DNA of 64,000 nucleotides from Candidatus Zixiibacteriota bacterium (GTDB lineage: Bacteria > Zixibacteria > MSB-5A5 > GN15 > FEB-12), in assembly GCA_019038695.1 (NCBI GenBank), contig JAHOYZ010000025.1, forward strand, positions 51,858 to 115,857. The letters are read 5' to 3'. Position numbers and translations under genes: made by a program. The notes beneath the pieces were generated by a model that worked only from the letters and a program-made list of their open reading frames with translations, was not told the origin of the DNA and made no database searches. Shown here piece by piece: positions 8,772 through 18,040 of the stretch. The first letter of the stretch is position 1, and each line of letters starts with the position of its first letter.

Positions 8772-11273
8772 ATGAAAGCGATCGTCATGGCCGGCGGGTT
8801 TGGAACCAGACTCCGTCCACTGACTATTAACCTTCCCAAACCGATGGTTCCCATTGGCAACATCCCAATGATGGAACACGTAGTATCTCTGTTACAGAAG
8901 CATGGAATTTCCGACATTACTGCTTTGCTTTATTTTCAGCCGGAGAAGATTCGCGACTATTTCGGCGACGGGTCCAATTTCGGTATCTCTATGCAGTATG
9001 TCCAGCCCGATGACGACTATGGTACCGCCGGTGCCGTGCGTTGCGCGCTAAGTAGTGTGACCGAACCGGTGCTGATTATCTCAGGCGACTTGATCACCGA
9101 CTTTGATCTTACTGCGGCTATAGCCTGGCACGACGAGAAGAAAGCCGATGCGACTATCCTGCTGACCAGAATGGAAAACCCTTTGGCCTATGGAATTGTC
9201 ATCACCGACGAGGATGGCAGGATCAATCGTTTTCTGGAGAAACCATCCTGGGGAGAGGCATTCTCAGACACAATTAATACCGGCATATATATCCTGGGTC
9301 CCTCAGCCATTGAGTTAATCCCGCCGCGAACTAATTTCGATTTTTCCCAGAACCTTTACCCGCTTATGCTGTCCCGGGAAATGGGACTGTATGGGAAAAT
9401 CATGAAGGGATACTGGAAGGATGTTGGCAATGTCGACGAGTACAAACGGGTACACATCGACTTTTTCAGCGGCAGGCTGGACCTCGACATGAAGAAAACT
9501 CCGGAGACCTCCGAGGATAGCATTGTCTATCAGGGGAGCGGTGTCCGAATTGACGAAGATGTAACTATGACCGGACGGGTAGTGCTCGGCAATGATGTGT
9601 TTCTTGAATCCGGTGTGAAGCTTCATAATTGCGTTATAGGTCATCGCAATCGTATCGGAACCGGCACCGAAATGAAAAACTGTGTCTTCTGGGCAGATTG
9701 TGCAATCGGGGCAGAGAGTAATCTTTCCGGAAGCGTGATCGGCAGTAGTGCCCGGCTGGGACGCAATGTACAACTGATAGATGATGTGATTGTCGCGGAC
9801 GATACGGTTATCGGCGACGGAGCTACGATTAAGGCCAACTGCAAAATATGGCCCGGCAAGACGGTTGACCCGGGAGCTATTGTTTCTTCATCCTTGGTTT
9901 GGGGTGACCGTTGGAACCGGGAACTATTCACGAATTCGAAGATCACCGGCCTGGCTCTTACTGAGATCACGCCGGAGATGACAGTCAAAGTCGGTGCTGC
10001 TTTTGGCGCCTTCCTTGGAGCCGGTACGGAAGTTCTAACAAGCCGCGACGCCTCTGATATTTCGCGCCTATTGAAACGTGGTTTAATGTCAGGCCTGCTG
10101 GCCTCGGGTGTCGATGTCGCTGACCTGGAAGCCCAGCCTATCCCGGTAGTGCGGTACGGTCTTCGTAGAGGGAATTACGCAGCTGGCATCTTTGTGCGAC
10201 ACAACCCAAACGACTATCGACTTATCGACTGTATCTTTTTCGACGGCTCCGGACTCGACATGCCGACCAGCAAGCTCAAAAAAGTGGAGCGCATGTATTT
10301 CGGCGAGGATTTCGAACGGGCCTCGCTGGATAACATCGGTCACCTGGATATGGTGCACCATGTGCTCGAGGATTATCGGGAAGATTTCCTGCGGAATGCC
10401 AACATTGAACTGATTAAACAGGTCGGTTTTAAAATCGTGATCGATCACTCCAATGGCTCCTCCAGTCAGGTTTTCCCTGACCTGTTCAGCCAGTTGGGTG
10501 TCTCGACCGTGGAATTGAATGCCAATCTTAACCCCCGCAAATTCTCAACTTCACCTGAAGCGTATGCCCAGGCTACCGTTCAACTCTGCTCGATTGTGTC
10601 CTCACTTCATGCCGATATCGGCTTCCTGCTTAACCCTGTGGCTGAGAAACTCGCTGTGGTTGATGAGGAAGGCCGCCCGATGGACAGCCAACTCCTGTTA
10701 CTGGTGATCCTCGATTTATTTCTGCGCACGAGTGAAGCGAGAAAGATTGCGGTGCCGGTCGGCGCCTCAATGGGCGTCGAGGAAATTGCCGATAAGCATA
10801 GTGTCGAAGTAGTAAGGGTGGCCAACGACCATCTATCTATGATGGAAATATTCCTGCGCGGCGAAGTTGATTTTGTCGGTGGCACCCGTGGCGGGTTCGT
10901 TTTCCCCGGTTTCCAGATGGGTTCTGACGCCATGGTGGCTCTGGTCAAACTGCTGGAGATGATGGCTCATACACGGACTCATCTGGGGGACCTCCGCAAG
11001 AAATTCGAACACCTGACCCGAAAGTCAGTATCGATCCCCTGTCCCTGGTCAAAAAAAGGGATGGTCATGCGCAAGCTGATAACCAATTCCGAGAACAAAC
11101 AACGCCAACTGGTGGATGGCGTCCGTATCCGCGAAGATTCCGGCTGGGTGCTGGTTGTGCCGGACCGCCTGACTGCCGCTTTCGATATCATGGCCGAAAG
11201 TCATTCACAGAAGGACACAAACGAACTAATCACCCGTTATCAGAAATTGTTAGAGGAGTGGCAACAGGACTAA
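8772..11273 (+). CDS. Sugar-1-phosphate nucleotidyltransferase fused to a degenerate phosphomannomutase domain
   Basis: 833 residues. Residues 1-235 form a nucleotidyltransferase with the signature GGFGTRLRPLT (8-18), the metal/sugar region GDLITD (105-110) and FLEKPSWGEAFSDTINTGIY. Residues ~255-385 are hexapeptide left-handed beta-helix repeats. Residues ~400-830 have the fold order of phosphomannomutase/phosphoglucomutase, but every catalytic loop is changed. The phosphoserine motif (normally SHNP) reads RHNP at 476-479, the metal loop (normally DGDxDR) reads NPVAEK at 621-626, and the sugar loop (normally GExSGH) reads GTRGGF. The N-terminal half is likely active (GDP-mannose or NDP-glucose type); the C-terminal half is probably regulatory. 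Confidence 0.88.
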   Translation: MKAIVMAGGFGTRLRPLTINLPKPMVPIGNIPMMEHVVSLLQKHGISDITALLYFQPEKIRDYFGDGSNFGISMQYVQPDDDYGTAGAVRCALSSVTEPVLIISGDLITDFDLTAAIAWHDEKKADATILLTRMENPLAYGIVITDEDGRINRFLEKPSWGEAFSDTINTGIYILGPSAIELIPPRTNFDFSQNLYPLMLSREMGLYGKIMKGYWKDVGNVDEYKRVHIDFFSGRLDLDMKKTPETSEDSIVYQGSGVRIDEDVTMTGRVVLGNDVFLESGVKLHNCVIGHRNRIGTGTEMKNCVFWADCAIGAESNLSGSVIGSSARLGRNVQLIDDVIVADDTVIGDGATIKANCKIWPGKTVDPGAIVSSSLVWGDRWNRELFTNSKITGLALTEITPEMTVKVGAAFGAFLGAGTEVLTSRDASDISRLLKRGLMSGLLASGVDVADLEAQPIPVVRYGLRRGNYAAGIFVRHNPNDYRLIDCIFFDGSGLDMPTSKLKKVERMYFGEDFERASLDNIGHLDMVHHVLEDYREDFLRNANIELIKQVGFKIVIDHSNGSSSQVFPDLFSQLGVSTVELNANLNPRKFSTSPEAYAQATVQLCSIVSSLHADIGFLLNPVAEKLAVVDEEGRPMDSQLLLLVILDLFLRTSEARKIAVPVGASMGVEEIADKHSVEVVRVANDHLSMMEIFLRGEVDFVGGTRGGFVFPGFQMGSDAMVALVKLLEMMAHTRTHLGDLRKKFEHLTRKSVSIPCPWSKKGMVMRKLITNSENKQRQLVDGVRIREDSGWVLVVPDRLTAAFDIMAESHSQKDTNELITRYQKLLEEWQQD

Positions 11274-11435
11274 CGAGCCAGAGCAAAAGTCGATCCCACA
11301 TCTATCTCGAAAGCTCATATCATTCCCGCACGGACGGAAAAGTACCCACCACTACAGGTTGCTTTTCTATTTTACTGGGGAGTAACCCGCTTCCGTCTCA
11401 ACAGCAGTAATATCGAGAATGCCAGCTAATCAGCC

Positions 11436-11696
11436 TTAGGCTTGTGACTGAGATTCTTCTTCACCCATCTCATCTTTAAGCGATGGATCCTTAATGATCA
11501 GGGCAATGGGAATCAGAACACAATAGCCAATCACAAGCAACAACGGAGACAGAGTTATTGAACCCTGCCCGAGAGTGATATAGCCCAGGATAATCACCGC
11601 CAGAGCAATCGCAAAAACGATATAGTTCCTGGTACCAAAAGGCCATCTCACATCTTTTTGAGTCGGATCGTTTGTCTTTTTATCTTTTGTAGCCAT
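11436..11696 (-). CDS. Small two-helix membrane protein, DUF3098-like
   Basis: 86 residues. A polar N-terminus leads into PFGTRNYIVFAIALAVIILGYITLG, a short linker, and a second membrane helix (LSPLLLVIGYCVLIPIALII), then an acidic tail. The start of the first helix and the two-helix layout resemble the DUF3098 family common in Bacteroidetes relatives. No function is known. It is the last gene of the minus-strand run that begins with recX, 56 bp after the O-antigen ligase stop. Confidence 0.6.
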   Translation of the reverse strand: MATKDKKTNDPTQKDVRWPFGTRNYIVFAIALAVIILGYITLGQGSITLSPLLLVIGYCVLIPIALIIKDPSLKDEMGEEESQSQA

Positions 11697-11752
11697 AGTT
11701 ATCAGCCTCTATAAAGGGGAGTTTATTCTCTCCTGTCAAGGTGTTTTGCTCC

Positions 11753-13000
11753 TCACGAACCTACCGGAACTTTCTGATTATACCACGCTCCAAGCCCTAC
11801 CGCCCAAACCAACATCAACATCTCACGTACTTCTTCGTCAGCAAAGGCGGCCTCAGGCACCGATGCCACCAAAAAGACAACTGAGGCTGTCAACGCTGCG
11901 GACATGTAGCACCGCAGAGGATTGCCTCCCGGTGGTCCGCGTCGACCCATCCAGAGCTTGGAGAGAATAATGAACCAGAATCCCATATAGAACAACAGAG
12001 CCGGGATACCCGCGTTGGCGGCGATATTGATCAGGTCACAGTGAGCGTGGACATGTTTCTTCTTCGGTTCTACGTCAACTGGCAGACCCGTGGCGTAGGC
12101 CGCTTGGAAATTATTAAGTCCAACCCCAAATACCGGATTCTCGGCTACCAACCGAAGGGAATTCTTCCAGATGAAGGGACGTCCCATTTCATCCTCGGTG
12201 GTTAGTTCGCGTTCGATGTTCCTTTCCAACCTGTCAGCCAGACCTGGTGTGAAAACTACCGTCCCCACTGCGACAACCACAAGACCAACAGCATACGGCC
12301 AATATTTTCGCCCTCGGATAACACACCCAAACAGCAATCCTATAATTAGCGCCAGGATTGATCCACGGCTGTAACTGAGCAAAACCGCAGCTCCCGCCAG
12401 TACACCTCCGGCGGCAAACAACAGCCGCCGATTGCGACCGAATTCCTGCTCACCGGCCAAACCCAGAACCAGAAGAAACACCGAGGCAACAGCATAATAG
12501 TTGCCGTAGGTTAACATATGCGGGAAAGTCCCCCGTGCCAGATAGCCGTAATCCGGTGCGGGAATCAGCGGTTTGGCGCGAAACAAATCCACCCCGGTAA
12601 TGTGTTGGAATACGCCATACGCGGCGAAGATCAGTACTCCGACCGCAAACGCTGTGACCAGAATACGGCGATAACGATCTGTCGCGCAGACGTATACACC
12701 AATCGGGATAGCCAGAAACAGCCATTCCTCCTTAATGGCGATAGCTGACGCAATCGGGGTCGGCCCCACGAAAGCAGAAATAAGTAACCACCCTATGTAT
12801 CCAGAGATGAACAGATAGAAAAGGCCAAGTGAACCAGCAAAAGGATTTGAAGGCTTCGTTGCCAGAAGCAAGAGAAAACCAGCCAGTGAAAACCCCAGCG
12901 TGATCTGGGCCATCGCGATGGAGAATGACGAGCTAACGGAATACAGAACGTAGAACAGGAAAATGAAACCGGGCAAGTACCTTATGAAGGTCTCCTTCAT
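11753..13000 (-). CDS. O-antigen ligase/polymerase-like membrane protein
   Basis: 415 residues with about ten to twelve hydrophobic helices. The diagnostic periplasmic loop of the Wzy_C/WaaL family is present: GRPFIWKNSLRLVAENPVFGVGLNNFQ, followed by HAHCDLINIAANAGIPALLFY. These proteins attach or polymerise lipid-linked glycans in the inner membrane. The ATG overlaps the gmhA stop by 4 bp, so the two are coupled; a heptose isomerase next door supports a role in LPS-type glycan assembly. Confidence 0.85.
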   Translation of the reverse strand: MKETFIRYLPGFIFLFYVLYSVSSSFSIAMAQITLGFSLAGFLLLLATKPSNPFAGSLGLFYLFISGYIGWLLISAFVGPTPIASAIAIKEEWLFLAIPIGVYVCATDRYRRILVTAFAVGVLIFAAYGVFQHITGVDLFRAKPLIPAPDYGYLARGTFPHMLTYGNYYAVASVFLLVLGLAGEQEFGRNRRLLFAAGGVLAGAAVLLSYSRGSILALIIGLLFGCVIRGRKYWPYAVGLVVVAVGTVVFTPGLADRLERNIERELTTEDEMGRPFIWKNSLRLVAENPVFGVGLNNFQAAYATGLPVDVEPKKKHVHAHCDLINIAANAGIPALLFYMGFWFIILSKLWMGRRGPPGGNPLRCYMSAALTASVVFLVASVPEAAFADEEVREMLMLVWAVGLGAWYNQKVPVGS

Positions 13001-13587
13001 CCGAAAAGATCACTTTCCATAAACTCAACCAGGAGATGGATGATGAAAATATGTTCTTCCTGAATGCGTTGCGTCGAAGGATGCGGAATTATGAGTGCCC
13101 GATCAACTATGCTCGCCAGTTTGCCACCCTTGCCGCCCAGAAGGCCGGCCGTGAGAATATTCCCTTCCCGGGCGGTATGCACGGCCTTGATAAGATTGGG
13201 AGAATTACCTGAGGTTGAGATTACCAGCAACAGATCACCCTTGTGCCCCAGTCCTTCGATCTGGCGTGAGAAAATGCTGTCATATCCAAAATCATTGGCG
13301 GCGGCTGTCATGACCGACGGATCAACACACAACGCTAATGCCGGAAGCGACTGGCGAGCCCGGACCGACGAAAGCCGGACAATCATCTCACCGGCGAAGT
13401 GCGACGCATCGGCGGCGGAACCACCATTACCCGCGATCATGATCTTCCCACCGGCACCAAGAACACCGGACATCAATGCCGCCATATCGAGGATTTCCTG
13501 TCCCAGCGTTTCCAGAACAGATTTGCGCAGAATGGCAGTCTCGTCGCCAAGCCTCTTCAAATACAGGAGTTTCTCATCCTTGTTCAT
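12997..13587 (-). CDS. gmhA: Phosphoheptose isomerase (SIS domain)
   Basis: 196 residues. The SIS-domain signature GNGGSAADASHFAGEMIVR (about residues 53-71) and the second phosphate loop VISTSGNSPNLIKAV are those of sedoheptulose-7-phosphate isomerase, the first step to ADP-heptose for LPS core. The C-terminal IPHPSTQRIQEEHIFIIHLLVE is also typical of GmhA. It starts 4 bp after the alaS stop and overlaps the O-antigen ligase gene by 4 bp, placing all three in one operon. Confidence 0.92.
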   Translation of the reverse strand: MNKDEKLLYLKRLGDETAILRKSVLETLGQEILDMAALMSGVLGAGGKIMIAGNGGSAADASHFAGEMIVRLSSVRARQSLPALALCVDPSVMTAAANDFGYDSIFSRQIEGLGHKGDLLLVISTSGNSPNLIKAVHTAREGNILTAGLLGGKGGKLASIVDRALIIPHPSTQRIQEEHIFIIHLLVEFMESDLFG

Positions 13588-13591
13588 ATGG

Positions 13592-16198
13592 TCACAATCT
13601 CCTCAGGAACTTCTTCATTGATTCAAACAAATCATCGGCAACAGTACCCAGTGCGACAGTCCCCTGAGCAAAATTCGGTTTACCGCCACCACGCCCGTCG
13701 TATTGAGGAAGAATCTCTTTTGACATTTTCCCGACATGAACACCGTGCTCTTTGGCAGCACTGCTGCTTGCCGCAGCCATATAAGTTCGTTTACCGCTTA
13801 CTTCTCCCAAAGCAACGGCCACCGCTGCATCGGAACGATCCTTTTGCTTATCGATCCAGCCGGCCATAATATCGCGATCCGTCGGGCCGAAATCGTGCGT
13901 AATCCACACTATCGAACCGACTGTCTCCTTCTCACCGGCTGTCTGTCCACCGCCGGAGAACATCTCGGCCTTGAGCTTCTTGATCTCTTTCTGCTGACGA
14001 AGATTGTTCTCGCCAAGCTGTCGAACTCCGTCGAGGGCTTCTATCTCAGGACGACCAACCAATCGGGCCGCCTCCTGCTGGAACGACTTCGCCTCCAGCA
14101 TATACTTGATTGCTTCCGTTCCTGTTATTGCTTCCAGACGACGTACACCCGAGGCAATGCCAGTCTCCAACGTGATAAGAAACGGTCCGATCTGCGAAAC
14201 GTGTTCGACGTGTGTTCCGCCGCACAGCTCTTTGGAGAAATCACCAATCGAGACAACACGCACGGTGTCGTCGTACTTCTCGCCAAATAACGCCGTCGCA
14301 CCCGATGCACGGGCGGCCTCGACATCCATTTCTTCCGTGGCGACAAAAGTACCAAGAAGAATGTTCTGATTGACGATCTGTTCAACCTGCGTGATCTCTT
14401 CAGGTGTCATTGGTTGATGATGCGAAAAGTCAAACCGCAGTCGATCCGGGCCGACATAGGAACCTGATTGCTTGATATGATCGCCGAGAACTTGCCGTAA
14501 TGCCGCCTGGGTTAAATGGGTGGCGGTATGGTTACGCATAATCGCCCAGCGACGGTCCGCGTCGACCTGGACCAAAACCTTGTCTCCCCTTTCAATAGTC
14601 CCGGACTTGACTGTTCCGAGTATGGCTATCCCATCTCCGCTCTGAACGGAGCGCTCGACGTCGAAACTAAACTTGCCATCTTCAGAGTAAACCCGTCCCG
14701 TGTCACCAATTTGTCCACCCGACTCTACATATAGAGGTGTGTACGTAACGACCAAATACTGTCGACCCGGCTCAGGGTCCAAAGAGCTTTCTCTCACAAC
14801 CGCTTCAACCGGTTTGTTCAATTTATCGTAGTCAAGTCGAGACCACTGAGATTTTACTTGCAGCACCCTCACGAAATCAACAAACCCCGCAAGCGATGCT
14901 CCCGCCTTTGATTGCTCTTTCTGGCGACTCATTGCTTTCTCAAAGCCAGCTTGATTGAGAGTAAAACCCTGTTCGGTGGCCATGATCTCGGTCAAGTCAT
15001 AGGGGAATCCATACGTATCATATAGCTTGAATACTTCCTCGCCGTCGACTACCGTACTGCCTGTCTTCTTCATCTTTGATGCTACCCGACCAAACAACTC
15101 CAACCCGTTGGCAAGGGTACGACCAAATGATTCTTCTTCGGCGCGAATGACATTCTCCACATTAGACTGTTTCTCTTTGATCTCCGGGAAAGCGTCCCCC
15201 ATCTCGCTCACCAGTGCCGGCACCAGCCGATAGATAAACGGTTGCTCCACCCCAAGAAGTCGCCCATGTCTGGCGGCACGCCTGAGAATACGGCGCAGGA
15301 CATATCCCTGTCCTTCGTTGGAGATCCCGGCCCCGTCGGCTATGGCAAACGTCAATGCTCGCAGATGATCGGCAACGACCTGATGCGACGTAACGTTATC
15401 TTCGTACCTGGCACCGGTAACGTCTGATACAGCCTTGATAAGCTCCTTGAAAAGATCAATGCCGTAGTTGGTGTCAACGTTCTGCATGATTGCCGCGATC
15501 CGCTCCAATCCAGCCCCGGTATCTACCGAAGGTTTGGGCAGAGCTACCGTGGTGCCGTCGGCGTGTGTCTCGAACTGCATAAAAACGAGATTCCATATCT
15601 CGACAAACCGTTCACCCTCACCGTTGACAACATCCTCCGGCCCGGTACCAAATCGCTCACCGCGATCAAAGTGGATTTCGCTACATGGGCCGTTGGGACC
15701 GGTCGGTCCCATCGTCCAGTAATTGTCTTTCTTGCCGAAACGAAGGATGCGGCCATTCTTAAGTTCCGGGGCGATCTTTCCCCACAGGTCAAAAGCATCG
15801 TCATCAGTTTTGTAAACTGAAACATATAACCTGTCAATTGGGAGCCCCAAATCCTTAGTGATCCACTCCCAGGCAAAGGCAATCGCTTCTTCTTTGAAGT
15901 AATCACCAAAGGAGAAATTACCCAACATCTCAAAGAATGTATGATGGCGCGCAGTGAAGCCGACATTGTCCAGATCGTTGTGTTTACCCCCGGCGCGAAT
16001 GCATTTTTGCGAACTGACAGCTCGCGAATACGGCACCTTGCGTTGACCGGTGAAAACGTCTTTGAATTGATTCATCCCGGCATTGATAAACAGCAGCGTA
16101 GGATCTTCAAAGGGGATGACCGGCGATGAAGGCACCAAACGGTGATTGTTCTTCCTGAAAAATTCCAAGAATGACTGTCTAATTTCTGAGGTCTTTAT
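13592..16198 (-). CDS. alaS: Alanyl-tRNA synthetase, apparent ATA start
   Basis: 868 residues if started at ATA (16198-16196). All expected parts are present: class II catalytic core (LLFINAGMNQFKDVF, ARHHTFFEMLGNFSFGDYFK), the editing domain zinc ligands (HTATH and CGGTH), and the C-terminal DHHA1-like domain ending GRGGGKPNFAQG. The conserved N-terminal stretch KTSEIRQSFLEFF lies upstream of the first ordinary start (TTG at 16168), and an in-frame TAG (the recX stop) lies only 6 bp before the ATA. No ATG, GTG or TTG is available in between. AGGTAGGA precedes the ATA by 4 nt. Either ATA (or ATT at 16183) initiates, or the base is an assembly error. Confidence 0.93.
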   Translation of the reverse strand: MKTSEIRQSFLEFFRKNNHRLVPSSPVIPFEDPTLLFINAGMNQFKDVFTGQRKVPYSRAVSSQKCIRAGGKHNDLDNVGFTARHHTFFEMLGNFSFGDYFKEEAIAFAWEWITKDLGLPIDRLYVSVYKTDDDAFDLWGKIAPELKNGRILRFGKKDNYWTMGPTGPNGPCSEIHFDRGERFGTGPEDVVNGEGERFVEIWNLVFMQFETHADGTTVALPKPSVDTGAGLERIAAIMQNVDTNYGIDLFKELIKAVSDVTGARYEDNVTSHQVVADHLRALTFAIADGAGISNEGQGYVLRRILRRAARHGRLLGVEQPFIYRLVPALVSEMGDAFPEIKEKQSNVENVIRAEEESFGRTLANGLELFGRVASKMKKTGSTVVDGEEVFKLYDTYGFPYDLTEIMATEQGFTLNQAGFEKAMSRQKEQSKAGASLAGFVDFVRVLQVKSQWSRLDYDKLNKPVEAVVRESSLDPEPGRQYLVVTYTPLYVESGGQIGDTGRVYSEDGKFSFDVERSVQSGDGIAILGTVKSGTIERGDKVLVQVDADRRWAIMRNHTATHLTQAALRQVLGDHIKQSGSYVGPDRLRFDFSHHQPMTPEEITQVEQIVNQNILLGTFVATEEMDVEAARASGATALFGEKYDDTVRVVSIGDFSKELCGGTHVEHVSQIGPFLITLETGIASGVRRLEAITGTEAIKYMLEAKSFQQEAARLVGRPEIEALDGVRQLGENNLRQQKEIKKLKAEMFSGGGQTAGEKETVGSIVWITHDFGPTDRDIMAGWIDKQKDRSDAAVAVALGEVSGKRTYMAAASSSAAKEHGVHVGKMSKEILPQYDGRGGGKPNFAQGTVALGTVADDLFESMKKFLRRL

Positions 16199-16204
16199 CT
16201 TGTC

Positions 16205-16861
16205 CTACCTTGTTTCACGATCAATGAGTTCGTCAATGGCCGTTTTGACGGCCCCGTAACTAAAGCCCCGACGTGCCAGATAATTATAGGCCTTGCGTCG
16301 GGCCACTTCAAGTTCAAACTTCTCATATTCTCTGCTACGTTGCCGAAGGGCGTCGCCAGCCAGGTCGGATTCTTCGGTTCCACTCAAACAAGCCTCGGCA
16401 GCATCTTCGGCAATGGAACGATCAATATATTTCTTCTGAAGATGTGCCACGAGGTATGGTCGACCGCACGGTCGCCGCCGCAACAGGGCCATCCCCAGAT
16501 TGTACGCGTGTTGCGCATCATCGAGCAGTCCCTGCCGGGTCATCTCGGCTACAACCTCCCCGACCAACTCACGATCAAAATCCTTCCGTCCCAGCTTGAA
16601 CAACAATTCACGAGTGGCATGTTGTCGCAAGGCCAGAAGACGCATTGCTTCCTGCCGACATTGCCAGTGTTTTGCCTCGGTGATCAGTTGCTCGACCTGC
16701 GCAGGCGTTAGAACCGTCCCCTCTACCAGACGATGTCGATAGAGAGCCTCTTCACTAATTCTGAGCGACTCATCCAGACTGGAAAGACTCACCAGAACCT
16801 TCCCGCCCTTGTGGATGATTTGATTCAGTATGATTTGATCCGTCTCAGCCAATATTTCCAC
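16205..16861 (-). CDS. recX: RecX regulatory protein
   Basis: 218 residues, starting at GTG. The three-helix repeats of RecX are visible: EAMRLLALRQHATRELLFKLGRKDFDRELVGEVVAEMTRQGLLDDAQHAYNLGMAL, then RPYLVAHLQKKYIDRSIAEDA, and RRKAYNYLARRGFSYGAVKTAIDEL. RecX binds RecA filaments and limits recombination. recA is not in the window. The gene heads the minus-strand unit recX-alaS-gmhA-O-antigen ligase, and its TAG stop lies in the same frame as alaS, 6 bp before the proposed alaS start. Confidence 0.88.
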   Translation of the reverse strand: MEILAETDQIILNQIIHKGGKVLVSLSSLDESLRISEEALYRHRLVEGTVLTPAQVEQLITEAKHWQCRQEAMRLLALRQHATRELLFKLGRKDFDRELVGEVVAEMTRQGLLDDAQHAYNLGMALLRRRPCGRPYLVAHLQKKYIDRSIAEDAAEACLSGTEESDLAGDALRQRSREYEKFELEVARRKAYNYLARRGFSYGAVKTAIDELIDRETR

Positions 16862-17179
16862 CTCTTCGAATCAAAATATAACCCGACGGTTATGGCCAAA
16901 GAAGATAAAACGGCCACACCCACAGCAGAGTACTCCAAAGTCCCACAAAGACACAGTTGAAGGTGTTTTTTTTCGTTGACATACCACCGATAAATACCTG
17001 ATACTATGGAAGTATATGATCAACAGCGAGAGGTGTAACTTCTTGCCATTCGTAAGGTTCACGGACGAAAATAGTGGCTTGTCCGTACCTTCTTGTTGTT
17101 CAGCAACTTAAAACAGAAGAGCAAGCCCTTGGTACAATATCATAGGCTGAGAAAAATAGCAAATCAGTGGGGAGTATAA
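16862..17179. other. Divergent intergenic region recX / DUF4388 unit
   Basis: 318 bp between divergent genes. It holds one good plus-strand promoter (16976-17005) and a ~170-nt leader before the DUF4388 gene. I see no small gene or convincing terminator. Confidence 0.6.
16976..17005 (+). promoter_or_regulatory. Sigma70-like promoter for the DUF4388 unit
   Basis: TTGACA at 16976-16981, an 18-bp spacer and GATACT at 17000-17005. The -35 box is perfect and the -10 matches four of six positions. Transcription would start about 165 nt before the ATG at 17180. Confidence 0.6.
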
Positions 17180-18040
17180 ATGGATCTTGATCTTCAAGGA
17201 AGCATAGAGCGCTTCACGTTGCCGGAGATCTTGCAGTTGATAGCCTCTGGTCGCAAGTCGGGAACTCTTGGTATTCAGAAGGACGACTCGATCGTGATGG
17301 TCTACTTCAAGGAAGGCGAAATTTTCTACGGTTATGGCCCGCGACAGACTTTCCACCTGGGACAATTGCTTAAGGATCGGGGAGCACTCAAGGCCGACCA
17401 GCTCGATGAAGCAATCAAGCTGCAAGCAAAGGGTGAGAACTCCAAACGTCTTGGTGAAATACTGATCTCGCAACAGTTTATTGATCGAGCCGACCTGGAG
17501 TCAGTGGTCAAAAAGCAGGTTGAGGAGTTGTTGTATTCGTTGCTGTCGTGGCAGGACGGGTCATTTAAGTTCTATGAGGGGCAGTTCCCCACTGAAGAGG
17601 AAATCCAGGTCAAGCTTTCGGTAGAGAATGTCATTCTCGAGGGTTTGCGACGTCTGGATGAGGCAAACATGATCAAAGAAACCCTGCCCAACCTTGACGA
17701 CGTGTATACTATCTCAGCCGCCCAGGCAGGACGTTCACGAACGGTAAGCATGCGTGCGGCAGAGTGGAATATAATGGCGTTGGTCGATGGGCATCGATCC
17801 CTGACACAAATCTGCAAACTATCTCCGGTCGAGCAGGATGAGACTCTCAAGATGCTGGCTCAATTGAGCCTGGCCGGAATCATCACCAAGACAGATCGAT
17901 CTCCAGCGGAGACATCTGTGAATTTGGAGAAAATGACCAACCGGCTGGCCAATCTGTTCGAGAGCTACCTGACGGAAAAAACTGCCAATCGAATGGTGGG
18001 CAGAAGAATCACGAAAACGACTGTGGAGCGTGTTGATTGA
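17180..18040 (+). CDS. DUF4388 (PATAN-type) domain protein
   Basis: 286 residues. The N-terminal ~95 residues (LQGSIERFTLPEILQLIA, SGTLGIQ, VYFKEGEIFYGYGP) are a DUF4388/PATAN domain, a module frequent in two-component and gliding/cell-surface regulators. A helical middle (LGQLLKDRGALKADQLDEAIKLQ, LGEILISQQFIDRADLESVVKKQVEELLYSLLSW) resembles the N-terminal domain of type II secretion/type IV pilus ATPases. The C-terminus (WNIMALVDGHRSLTQICKLS) is a second DUF4388-like winged part. The likely role is signalling or scaffolding; no enzyme motif is present. It is the first of four overlapping genes. Confidence 0.8.
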   Translation: MDLDLQGSIERFTLPEILQLIASGRKSGTLGIQKDDSIVMVYFKEGEIFYGYGPRQTFHLGQLLKDRGALKADQLDEAIKLQAKGENSKRLGEILISQQFIDRADLESVVKKQVEELLYSLLSWQDGSFKFYEGQFPTEEEIQVKLSVENVILEGLRRLDEANMIKETLPNLDDVYTISAAQAGRSRTVSMRAAEWNIMALVDGHRSLTQICKLSPVEQDETLKMLAQLSLAGIITKTDRSPAETSVNLEKMTNRLANLFESYLTEKTANRMVGRRITKTTVERVD

